Shown piece by piece: positions 45,250 through 56,155 of a DNA stretch of 64,000 bases (positions are counted from its first letter, which is position 1; every line of letters starts with the position of its first letter). A model generated the notes under the pieces. It saw only the letters and a list, made by a program, of their open reading frames with translations. It did no database searches and was not told the DNA's origin. The translations under genes and the position numbers were made by a program. This stretch comes from Bryoerythrophyllum caledonicum (taxonomy: Eukaryota > Streptophyta > Bryopsida > Pottiales > Pottiaceae): the NCBI GenBank assembly GCA_963971425.1, contig OZ020517.1, positions 13,518,501-13,582,500 on the forward strand. Direction: 5' to 3'.

Positions 45250-47383
45250 GCGGCGAACAGATAAGATGTCGCCTATTATATAGGTAGATGAAACAAAAAT
45301 CTTATACATATTTTATGTTGTTGAATGAATGGATGTATTTATTTTTACATATATCCACCATTTGTTAAATGAATAGTATAAAATGTGACAAAAATAATTC
45401 TTCATGCAAAATACTGTATTGAAATGTATTTTTGATTAATGAAAGAATTTCTAGTCAATGATTTTATAAAAACATAACTTCTAATCATAGAATGGAAATA
45501 AACTAATCTTTTATCATAAATACATTATAAGTTCAAGATTGATTCCAATATTGAATAGATTTAAAAAGAAAAAAAATGTCGCATATCAAAAGTGAGTATG
45601 TATAGTCACATCCAACTTACACATTGCCATGCAATAATCTAAAAATACCTCAAGAATTACAATTAGCATCTTCATATCGTCAAATAAGAATGTAACAATT
45701 AGGTGGTAATCATGAAAATTCATCTAAATTGTTAAAGAGTAAAAGCGACAAATTTGATGTAGTAGTTCAAATAATATGATTGAGATAATTCTTGAAATAT
45801 GTTTACCCATATGGTATGCTCTATTATATCTATACACCACCGCAAATGGACATTACTTGCATGGAGGAAGCGTGTTTTCCATGCAAGTATCCATGGCTAT
45901 CACTCCATGTAAGTATGCATAGCTATTACCGGTCACCGAGATGTTAAAATTTATAGGCAAAATAACTCTCTTATCAAAAAAACTACTATGCCAATAAAAT
46001 ATTAGTGGCGTCATTACTATATCTAATTTTGAAAGAATGTTGAATTTTGATGAGGTGCTAGATTAGAAGGGGCGTAAGGACAAGAAGAAATCAGTAATCT
46101 AGAAATCAATTCCACTTCTTGGTTTTGTTTTATTGTTATTAGTGTGTTTTTTACTTAGTAATTACGCATATTTGTAAGTGAGGAATCTAAAGTAACAATC
46201 ACAAGGTTGGTTGGTGTTGATATACATAGATCTTCTACTTCAAATGGACTGCCGAGCACTTCAAAAACTTCAAAGTGGCATGCTCCTCGTGTTTTTTGCA
46301 CTTCTCATTGTTTAAGTTTGCACCTTTATAGTTTTGTAGTATTGTATTTTTTTTGTTTGCCATATTTTGAATTATCGTAGGTGAAAAGTAAGTTTGGCAC
46401 CTCCACGCCAAATATTTAATTCAAGTAAAAAAAGTTGGTTTGACTTCCAAAAAGAATTAAGAAAAATTTGGCAAGAAGTCTAAAATACTATATTTAGCCT
46501 ATTTTGATAACAAAGGATATTGAATCCAAGACCTTGAGCTTTGAGCCTGAATTCCTTATGCACACACTTCTAGAGATCAAGGCTTTTCCAAGCCCCATTT
46601 ACCATTGGTGCCCTCCATGGTTGCAAATAGTGTATATTAATATTTTCTCCAATTTTGACATTTTTAATTAATAATTTTCCAAATAATTTGGCATGCCTTT
46701 TTTGAATTAATAACAGCCACATGTGACCCTCACCTACGGTTGCTTTCCTTCTAGTACATGTTTTGCTAGGTTGATAATGGATTTGTCTTTAAATTTAATG
46801 ACTTTTTGAAATTTTGCTGGCGTTGATTTTGTGTTGATGAGTCTAATTCTCGAACGCCTTAAGGTTGTGTATTTACATTATTTTGAAAATTTAATTTTTT
46901 TTGTTGTTGTGTAGAGTTTCTTTCAAGGGATGTGTTGTTGTTTTGCTAAAAGTTGAGATCAAAGATATCAAGTCTCTCAACAAAGAGGATGTGTAGAGCT
47001 TTTCACCTTTGCTGTTTATTTTTTGGTTAAGCAGTAGATTTCATGTAGATTATAGTATGTTACTATAGGTTCATATGGATTTCAAGTAGGTTTTTTAGGT
47101 CACCATAGGTTTTTGGTCTACTCTAGGTTATTGTAGACAAGGAAACTCACCCGTCGTCCCAGCAGAACGCGGCAAGGGATAAGATGTATTTTTCATGTGA
47201 ATCATTTGCACTGATTTACATCAAGCACACACATGCCCAGTTTTGATTTGGTGCTTGTTTCCAAGAAAATGTGTGCAAGTCAAATATGGCACGTGAATTT
47301 TTAATTCTTGTAGAAACTTGAAATATTATATACACAATGTAGTCTAGAACCAAAGGTTTCCCGTATTGTAGCTTCAACTAAAT
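45250..47383. other. AT-rich gene-free stretch
   Basis: No coding feature. A hairpin with 11 bp perfect arms (ACTTGCATGGA facing TCCATGCAAGT) lies at 45855-45888. Confidence 0.35.
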
Positions 47384-47827
47384 ATGATGTTCACTATACA
47401 AAATGTAGTTCAATTTTTAAATCAAACTTCCACGAAATGTCCAGAAAAACAACAACAATTTCCTTGTCAACAACAAGCTCCCGAGTGTCTCATTTACAAA
47501 AACCTAGCTCACAGCAGTAAATCCGCATCATCACACACTACAATAACTTCAAGTCTCCTGGGATCCATTTTCAGAAACCTCAACTTAAGAAAGAAAAATT
47601 GTACTACATTCTTTCCTCCTCGGATTTTCATCCAAACTTCGACTCTCACTTTCACACCTAACCCTCAAACTATGAATTTTTTTGTCAAAGATGAAGCTGG
47701 CTTCTCCTCCTCCTACTCCACCATCGCCGCCTTCTTTGCCTTGCCACCATCACCATCTCCCACGTGCGCGCCATTGTCATTCCATCATCATCATCTGCAA
47801 ATCACCAACACATATGTACAACTTTGA
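47384..47827 (+). CDS. Hypothetical open frame of 147 codons
   Basis: The longest frame in this stretch, rich in Ser, Thr, Asn, Pro and His, with no recognised domain, splice context or relative elsewhere in the window. It could be part of an intron-bearing gene or chance. Confidence 0.15.
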   Translation: MMFTIQNVVQFLNQTSTKCPEKQQQFPCQQQAPECLIYKNLAHSSKSASSHTTITSSLLGSIFRNLNLRKKNCTTFFPPRIFIQTSTLTFTPNPQTMNFFVKDEAGFSSSYSTIAAFFALPPSPSPTCAPLSFHHHHLQITNTYVQL

Positions 47828-49209
47828 ATTTTGCATAAAAATGTATCCTATCATAAATTTAAGGTGCAATCAACACTACTTACACTTTGAAGAACTGTGG
47901 TGCGGAAGCTTATGTCAATGAACATATAAGCTTATGTGGTGCATAAGCTTATGTCGATCAACACATCAGCTCATGTTGTGTGTAAGCTTATGTCAAATAT
48001 ACCAACAATCAACACCCTTTAAGAAAACCCACTAAAGATGGCTAAAGACCCAAAAACAAACTTGAGCCACGTCTCTAGATTCACAGACCTTCTTATCTTG
48101 TATTGTTCTATCTCATGCAAGTTCCAAAAAATGCTTCTTCAACTTCTCGAGTCCTGCTCGATCTTCCTAAAAAATTTGAGACAACGAAAGACTACGCAAA
48201 GATGCACACAACCTTGTGTGAGCACAATCTTCTACACTGATTGTGTGGAGTCATGGTTTTCTTGCTCCGGAATTGCATGCTCAATTTGTAGGGTCGATCT
48301 TGGAATTTGTCATTATGGGAATTACAATTGACAATTCCGAAGTCTCTTGAGGTGCTTCCAAAAGCATGTTTTCACACCACAGTACCTACAAATGAGGCTT
48401 AGACGCCTGCAAAATAAGAACCTTTAATGTATCAGCCACCAAACTACAAATCTCAAAACGTAAAAAGCACCAAACACCACTCAAAAAATTCAAACTCCTC
48501 ACACTCACCTGTGTAGCGTTGATCAAAGGTTAAAGCTTCATGATTTCCACCTATGGCAGACCAAAGTCTTGTATTCTTACAAAAATCCTTCCTCTGACTC
48601 TCAAATCCTAAAACACTCGTATCGGAATTAGCCGTTGAAGAGCGACAAAGCATAAACTCACTTGAGGCGTCTGGCGCAGATTCCCAACTCCGCCTCCCAT
48701 TCCCGCCCTCCTCTTTGCCTCCTATTCCTGCCTTCTAAAATCAAACTTTTCCTCGCCAACTAGAGCTCCCTCCTCCCTTCACCTCGTTGCTCCTCAACTG
48801 TGAAATGACACCACCGCACGGCCCTAGGGTGGCCGGCTATACTTTCTACTGGAGTGATATTTGTCTGGTAATTATCTGTATGTTGTGTATTGTTGCATGT
48901 TCTACATGTTTGAATATCATGTACAATGGGACTATGTTTTGTTTGTTGTGTGTTAACTAAGTACTTTTTATTGTGGGGCGGAGTTGATTATGGCACAATG
49001 AAGTGAACTTTGCATCAAATCCAAAATTTTCATCAACTGATTGAGCCAAATCACTTGGAACAATGTGTAGAGATCAAAACAATAGGCGCTTTCAAGATTG
49101 TGTCTATTTGTTTGTTTGGATATTGAACACTACCACAAATTTTACATTCTAAAAAGCGTACGTGGGTAACATAACACCCTCGTCCCACACTAACCTCCAT
49201 CCCAAAGAG
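47828..49209. other. No recognised gene; short AAGCTTATG repeats
   Basis: 47905-47990 contains several imperfect copies of a word like GCATAAGCTTATGTCAAT, spaced about 25-30 bp. The remainder, including a C-rich stretch at 48670-48830, shows no supported coding sequence. Confidence 0.35.
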
Positions 49210-52200
49210 AATGGTTTAGTACTTTAAATATTACCATTGTGATTGATAATTTGTAGCCTAGAGAATATAAAGAAAGGATAAAGAAAGGATAAAGTAAGGA
49301 TTGTATCTATTACACATTGGTTACAAAAAAAAAATAGAAGACCATGTGAAGAGATTAAAGATGAATGACAATATAAAACAAATTGAATAATTTGCATCAA
49401 GGCAAGTATTTTATAATTGCAAAAGACTTATATTGATAATTCAACTATGCAAAAGACTTATATTGATAATTCAACTATGCAAAAGACTTATATGAAAATA
49501 ATATAAAGTATAATAAAAGGAAAATATTGAATTAATAAAAATATAGAAAATAAACGACAATTAAAGCTAGTAAGACAACATGCATGAGGTTTTTTGGTAT
49601 TAGATTTAAGGATCCAATAGTTTTTTGAAACACCGTTTGAATATGAATTTGGGTGATTTTAATATGTTTCTAATTATTTCTAAGATTATATCTAAATAAA
49701 ATTGTAATGATTTACTTGACTAAGCCTTGAATAATTTAAGTACGTTTTGTAAAATTATGGTGATTTATCTAAATTGATCTTTGTGTGATTTTGATGTGGT
49801 AGTGGACTTAGCCTCTTTGTGATATTGATAATTTTTTATTATAGCGGTTTTGTGATTTTAATGCTTTTGTGTGATTTAATGATTTCTTTATTTCAACTTG
49901 TGTAGTTTTGATGATTTATTTGACTTGATGTTGGATATGATTTTGGAACTCTTGATCAACTGCACACATTCTTTTCCTTGACCATTTCTTTATCCACTCT
50001 TTGTTGTCTTTTACTATTGTTGACTCCATCTTTGTTTTTTTACAATGCACGATTCAACTTCCTCTGGTTTGAAGAATCATTTTCTTTAATTTACCTTCTA
50101 TATATGACAAGTCTCTTTGACTGATCCTTCAAATGAATTTCCTTCATCATCTCTAATTCAATCTTTTCTCCTATAATTTTGGTGATTTTTGTGACTCAAC
50201 CTTTATATTCTGTCTCTCTTTTATCTCCCACCTAGCTCTCTTTTGCCATCCATGACTTGGTCTTGGTCTCTTCGTGATTTAGATGATTTTTGTAGCCCAT
50301 CCTCTACATTATTTGACTCCTTTGTCTCCATTCATGTCATTGTCTCTATGTGCGTTTTGTGATTTCTTCAATCAATTTGTGCATGATTTTGACACTCTTA
50401 ACTTGTTGTCTACGTTTCCTCTTTTACCCTCTCTAATTGGTGAACGTCACTGACTCTGTTCTCCTTTGTCTTTTATCAACCTTGACTCAAGCCTTTGCCT
50501 CTTTACAATTTTAATGATTATTGTGGCTGAGCCTCTTGACCATTCAAAGTCTTTTGTCTCCTAAGCTATTCTCTTTTATCATCTCTTACTCAACCTTTAT
50601 AATTTTGATGATTTTTCTTACCAGCCTTTCTATGATTTCAACTTTCTTGACTAGTTGCCCACGTTCTTCTTGTTTACCTTCTCCAAAAAATGCACGACAT
50701 TTTCTCTAGCCCATCTGCCAATAAAAGACAAAGAAATTGAGCTTTATCCCACAAACATCCGATGTCCTCCCTAAAAGTTGTCCTCAAACATTCCAAAGGG
50801 AAAACGTAGTTTCATTGCACTTCAAAATTTCAATAGAAGAAGGCACCATTAAGAATCAACGTACAATCCCTTCCTCTAAATTCATGCCATAAACGACAAG
50901 CCAACAACCAAATAATTCCCATCACAATATCTACTTGCCTAAAAATAAATATCTTAAAACTCACCTAAAAAAAGAATAAACAAAATTGAATAATTCTTCC
51001 AAAAGAAGATGTTCTAACATATACATACAATCAATCATTGAATATACACCAATAACCCAAATATAGTATGTTTCTACCTCTCTCCTCTTCAAACTCTTAT
51101 TCTATTTAAATATCATGATGCCAAGGAAAATATCCATTGCCAATCAAAATAAACCTAAAACCTTAAAATAAAAAAGACAAACCACAATCATTGAAAACTA
51201 ACTCAAATTTAGAATCCATTAAAGCTAACACTATTATCCAAACCACCAAAATTACCTCAAATTAATCCCTAAAGGGCCAAGGTAATTTAGAGAAAATTCT
51301 ATTCGTTTAATTAAAAATTGCCACTTGATGAGCTTTTTGAGAATGTTACTGTAAAATCTTCTTCACAAATTCTATGTCAAGATGATATGGTAAATGATTT
51401 TTGGATTTTGACCATGTAGATTGAAAGATCATTGCAGGCAAAGTAAAACAATTGTATTCCATAGGAACACTTGGTCCTTTAAGGTTAAATGAGGCCACTT
51501 GAAGCCTTTACATATTAACAAGAAATTATCACAATGAGAAACTTAGTTAAAAAGGGAAAAAAAACACATCCAATAATATCATTGGAGAGTGATTTTTTAT
51601 AGTAAAAATGGTTTAGTACTTTGAATATGAACATTATCATTGGTAATTTGTAGCCTAAAGAATATTTAGAAAGGATAAAGAAAGGGTTGCATCTATTGCA
51701 CATTGGTTACCAATAAGAGATATAAGACCATATGAAGAGATTAAAGACAAATGATAATATAAGATAAATTAATAATTTGCATTATAGAAAAGTATTTTTA
51801 ACTACAAAAGACTTATATTGACAATTCAAATATGCAAAACATTTTTATGACAATAATATCAACTACAATAAAATGGACATTATCAATTAATAAAAATAAT
51901 GATAGGTTGTATTAGTAATAATTGTTAAAGAAAGAAAATAAAAGACACTTAAAGCGAATTAGACACGTGCATGAGATTTTTCATATCATATTGATGTTCT
52001 AGTGGTTTAATACCCTCTTTGTAATTTGAATATTTGTGATTCTCATATGATTTAAAAGATTCTTACAACAAAATCTTTATGTAATCTTGATGATTTTCTT
52101 CGCAAAGCCTTGGGTAATTTAAATACGTTTTGTAAAATTATAATGATTTAAAAAAATTGATCCTTGTGTGATTCTCACATTTTTGACTTAATGCCCACAT

Positions 52201-53070
52201 TGTTTTCTTTACCATTCTTGACTCAAACTTTGATTCCTTCAAATATACATGACTCAATTTTCCATAGTTCAATGATTTAATTTCTGTAACTTACCTTCCA
52301 TATGATTTGGAGTCTCTTGAGTCTTAACTTCTTTCAAATTGTTTTCCTTCACCATCTCCAATTCAATCTTGGCTTCTGCTATCTTAACATTTTTTGGAAC
52401 TCAACATTCATATTTTGTCTCTCTTTTATCTCCCACCTCGCTCTAATTTGCCATCCATGACTCAGCCTTGGTCTGTTCATGATTTTGATGATTTTTGTAG
52501 CCCATCCTCTAGATTATTTTGACTCCTTTATCTCCATTCCTGACATTGTCTCCATGTACTTTTTATAATTTCTTCAATCAATTTGTGCATAGTTTAGACA
52601 CTCTTGACTTATTATCTACGTTTTTTCCCTCTACCTTTATTAAATTGGTGTAAGCTACTCACTTTAATCTCCTTTGTCTTTTACCAACCTTGACTCAAGC
52701 CTTTGTCTCTTTACAATTTTGATGATTTTTGTGACCCAAATTATCTACCAATTACAATCTTTTGTCCCCTACATTGTTCTCTTTTATCATCTCTAACTCA
52801 ACGTTTGTGAATTTGATGATTTCTCATACTAGCCTATGTATGATTTCAACTTTCTTGACTTGTTGCCCACATTGTTTTTGTTTATCATCTTCAATCAATG
52901 CATGTCATTCTCTTTGTTTCTTTTTGCCTCAAAAGACAAAAATCCTAGCTTTATCCAATCAACCTCCATTGTTTTTCTTCTTAGAGGCCTTCAAACATTC
53001 AAGGGGCAAACTAAGTCGCATCAAACATTAAGATTTCAATAGAAAAAAGCGTCATCACAATTCAAAGTGC
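49210..53070. repeat. Tandem pair of 2.2-2.4 kb direct repeats
   Basis: 49210-50860 and about 51605-53070 match along their length (for example ATGGTTTAGTACTTT, CATTGGTTAC, CTTGACTCAAGCCTTTG, ATCAATTTGTGCAT), offset by about 2.4 kb at the left and 2.2 kb at the right. Inside, a phrase like GATTTTGATGATTTTTGTG recurs every 100-200 bp. Frames of 60-90 codons inside are not conserved between copies. A third copy begins at about 63350. Confidence 0.7.
51266..51484. mobile_element. Small TTAA-flanked MITE
   Basis: TTAA at 51262-51265 and 51485-51488. Ends TCCCTAAAGGGCCAAG and CTTGGTCCTTTAAGG are imperfect inverted partners. 219 bp, no coding sequence. It lies between the two 2.3 kb repeats. Confidence 0.5.
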
Positions 53071-53774
53071 GCCCCTTCCTCTAAATTTAGGCCATAAACG
53101 AGAAGCCAACAACCAAACTTTGCCCCATCAAAGCATCTACCATTGGCTCCTTCCAAAAAATATTATTCAAAGTATACATTATACCCCAAAAATTAAACAA
53201 ATAAAATCACTTCCAAGAGGACATGTTTTAATATATATGTACAATACCCTCCAACATGTCTTGCAACCATTTTGTGAACTCTTGAAATTCTCTCATTCAT
53301 TTTCAATATGGGAGGATTTTATCAAATTTATCCTATTAAATCTATTGTGTTACGGACCCTTCACGTGTTCATAAAATGTCAATGTCAAAAAATGAAATCT
53401 CTATTTTTGGTGAATTATTTTATCTTATTCACTTAATTTCAAAAAAATGAACTGAGAAATATATATGATGATTTTTTAAAATTTGATTGCACCAATTTAT
53501 AGGATATATCATTGTTCACATTCTTGGTATTACAAAGATGCACACTATGTAGGTAAAATTCTCCTCTATGTGGCTCTAAAGTATTTCCATAGTTTCCATT
53601 CAGTCATATTCTAGGCTAAGGAAATCAAACTCATATATTAAATCAAAATTTGATCAAATAAAGTCAAATAAGGTATCATTACAAAGCTATAGTAGTATAG
53701 AAGCCTAATATGATATGAAGTTTACAATATGTCTTACTCACTAACAAATATTCTACAGTAAAATGGAACACCTA
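53071..53774. other. Spacer left of the interrupted Tc1 transposase
   Basis: No gene. May contain the element's left terminus, but no inverted end could be matched. Confidence 0.3.
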
Positions 53775-55677
53775 CTACCATCGAGTGCTACCACCTTGAG
53801 CTGCTATTACAACTTTCATCCGGGTTGGCATTGTTGAAATCAACTTCTTGATGCTTTCTTGAGGTATATCCTCCCAAGTCAGATTGACTAATGTCCACAT
53901 TTCGTCTTTGTTTCGTGGTCTATTTCTCTGTTGCACTTGATCTTTAACTTGCTTCCAAACATTCTCTATAGGATTAAGGTCAAGAGAATTTGGTGGCCAT
54001 TCAAGCTTTTTCAATCCAAGTTGCTCTCCCCAATCTTTTTGTATATTACTACCATGTACTGGAGCACCATCCTCCATTAAAATGAGGTGCTCATAGTGGT
54101 CATGGTGCCAATAATATTGCTCTAATGCTCCTTGAGATACTATCTCTACAAAGTCTTTGGCAGTACGTCTATGTTAAAGGAGGATTTCACCCAAAGATTA
54201 GGTGAAACATCTTCTCTACACTTGTCCAGACTGTAATTCCCAGCCATAAGACACAAGTCAAGGATCTGACTTGTACTGAATCTAAAACCTCCGAATCGAC
54301 CTAGATCTGAATCTAGATCTGAATCTAGATCTGAATTCAGGGTTTGTTAGGACTTCGGTTATGTAGTTTTTCTTACATTTAACGTATAGATCTGAAGTTT
54401 CCGTACTCAATTACAGCAAATCAGAACATACCCACAACAGATCCGGACTCATTTCCATCTCTAACACACTAGTTTTGGTCAGGGTTTAGTAGATCAAGCT
54501 AGATCTGTACCCGATCTAATGGATTTAGGCCAGATCTACAATACCCACAACCAAATTGCACTCAAATGCTCTTCTAACAACAAGATCTACTCACACATTC
54601 GCAACACCAACACAAACACGCAAGAAATAGTATCCAATTCATGCTTTACTTCCTCAAACCTTCACAAACCTCTTCCATACTCTCTACAACTACAGATCCG
54701 CACATTAGCTCCAGATCCTAACTCTCTAACCACACTTCTACACTCTAGTCTCACACATTACGAGCTCCACCCACACACACCAAGAGAGAAGAGAGGAAAA
54801 AGAGTGAGCCTCTAAAAAAACCCAAGAGGGCGGCTCTCTACCCCCTCCAAACCCTAACCTACCCTAATGGATGAAAGATGTCTGGATGGATGACATCCAG
54901 GTCCGGACAGTTTCATCCAAAGTACAGACAGTTCATCCACTGTCAATTCAGGATAGTTTCATCCACTGTCATTCAGGACAGTTTCATCCACTGTCCAGAT
55001 TCATCCACTGGTTTACTTTTTAACCATAACTACTTAGTAACTTCCAAAAAATTACTACCGGGACCTTGTAACATGCCTAAATCTCCGGTTAACAGTCTAT
55101 TAGGAGGAATTAACACCAAATAAGACTTAGAAGAGCGAGTGATAGCACCCCATACCATAATTGAAGTCCTTCCGGATTTGAATGTAGGTGCTAAGCAATT
55201 GTAGTTGTAGCGTTCATGTGCTTTTTGCCAGACACGAATTTGGCGTGATGGTTTTTCAACTTCAAAGGATGACTCATCCGTCCAAATCACATTACTCCAA
55301 TCGTCAATCGTCCAATGCAAGTGCTCCTATGCAAAAGCCAACCTCTTTGCCTTGTGTATGTCACTCAAGAATGGTTTCTTCACTGCAATGCAACTGTTAA
55401 CACCAAGCTCATGAAGCTCTTTACGTAAAGTTGACATGCCCACGGAAGATGTAACACTGCTGCACAATTCTGCAAGAGGAGCACGACGATTACTACTAAG
55501 ATCTCTATGGAGCTTTCTCCTATCTCGATCACTCATGTTTCGCGGCCTACCAGACCTACTTGCTGGCAATACAGAGCCACTAATTCTAAATCGCTTGAGA
55601 ATCCTCACTGACATGCCAACTTTCGGCATACCAACTATCATGTGTCGTATATCATTTGATACATAACTCCTTGTCAT
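53775..55677 (-). mobile_element. Tc1-family transposase (DD34E), split by an insertion
   Basis: Minus-strand transposase read in order: helix-turn-helix with IVGMPKVGMSVRILKRF and a SGRPRNMSDRDRRKL linker; first catalytic Asp in WSNVIWTDESSFEV; second Asp in LMEDGAPVHGSN; catalytic Glu in NSLDLNPIENVWKQVKD, 34 residues later (DD34E). It ends GGSTRW, as its relative at 57359-58369 does. The frame is broken at about 55320 and by a 911 bp insertion at 54178-55088 between the first Asp and the RTAKDFVEIV segment. No terminal repeats could be matched, so the element is not mobile by itself. Confidence 0.85.
54178..55088. mobile_element. TTAA-flanked insertion inside the Tc1 transposase
   Basis: Flanked by TTAA (54174-54177 and 55089-55092), at a point where the transposase must once have been continuous. 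The ends AGGAGGATTT and AAATCTCCGG are weak inverted partners. Inside are tandem GATCTGAATCTA units (54300-54345) and GGACAGTTTCATCCACTGTC units (54905-55010). It encodes no transposase. Its composition is richer in GC and C than the host element. Confidence 0.55.
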
Positions 55678-56155
55678 GGTGCACAATCCTCAAACAATAC
55701 TTACATCCACAAAAAGTTTGATAAAAATAGTCCTAACAACAACACAGAAACGATATGTTTGACAAACAAGACTTGTTGCACACAATTTTTCTAAGAAATG
55801 TCTACCATCAAGTTGACTTGCAAACATGTATGTGTATCTCTGGACCCTCCCAAGCTCAAACATACTCAAAATTTGATATCCCAGAGAAGAAGTGATCACA
55901 TTAAGAAGGGTATCCTTTTCCAAGATTTTTAAGCATGATGGCAATTTTGGTAGACACATGGCAATGGATGCCTCTTTATATTTAGAAAATGCATGGTGTA
56001 TGAAGGTAATTGGAACACCTTCCATGATGCAAAAAATCTCATGGAGATGTGATGATTATCATGCCAACACCATCATTCTAAATCAGGCCATGGGATATGT
56101 TTTAAGTGAAAAAACAGAGTGTGTTGCAACACTTGTTACAGGGTGCTGTACAGTA
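55678..56155. other. Spacer between two Tc1-family elements
   Basis: Frames on both strands (55690-56025 minus, 55892-56161 plus) look protein-like in composition but match no family I recognise. It ends at the TA target of the next element. Confidence 0.3.
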
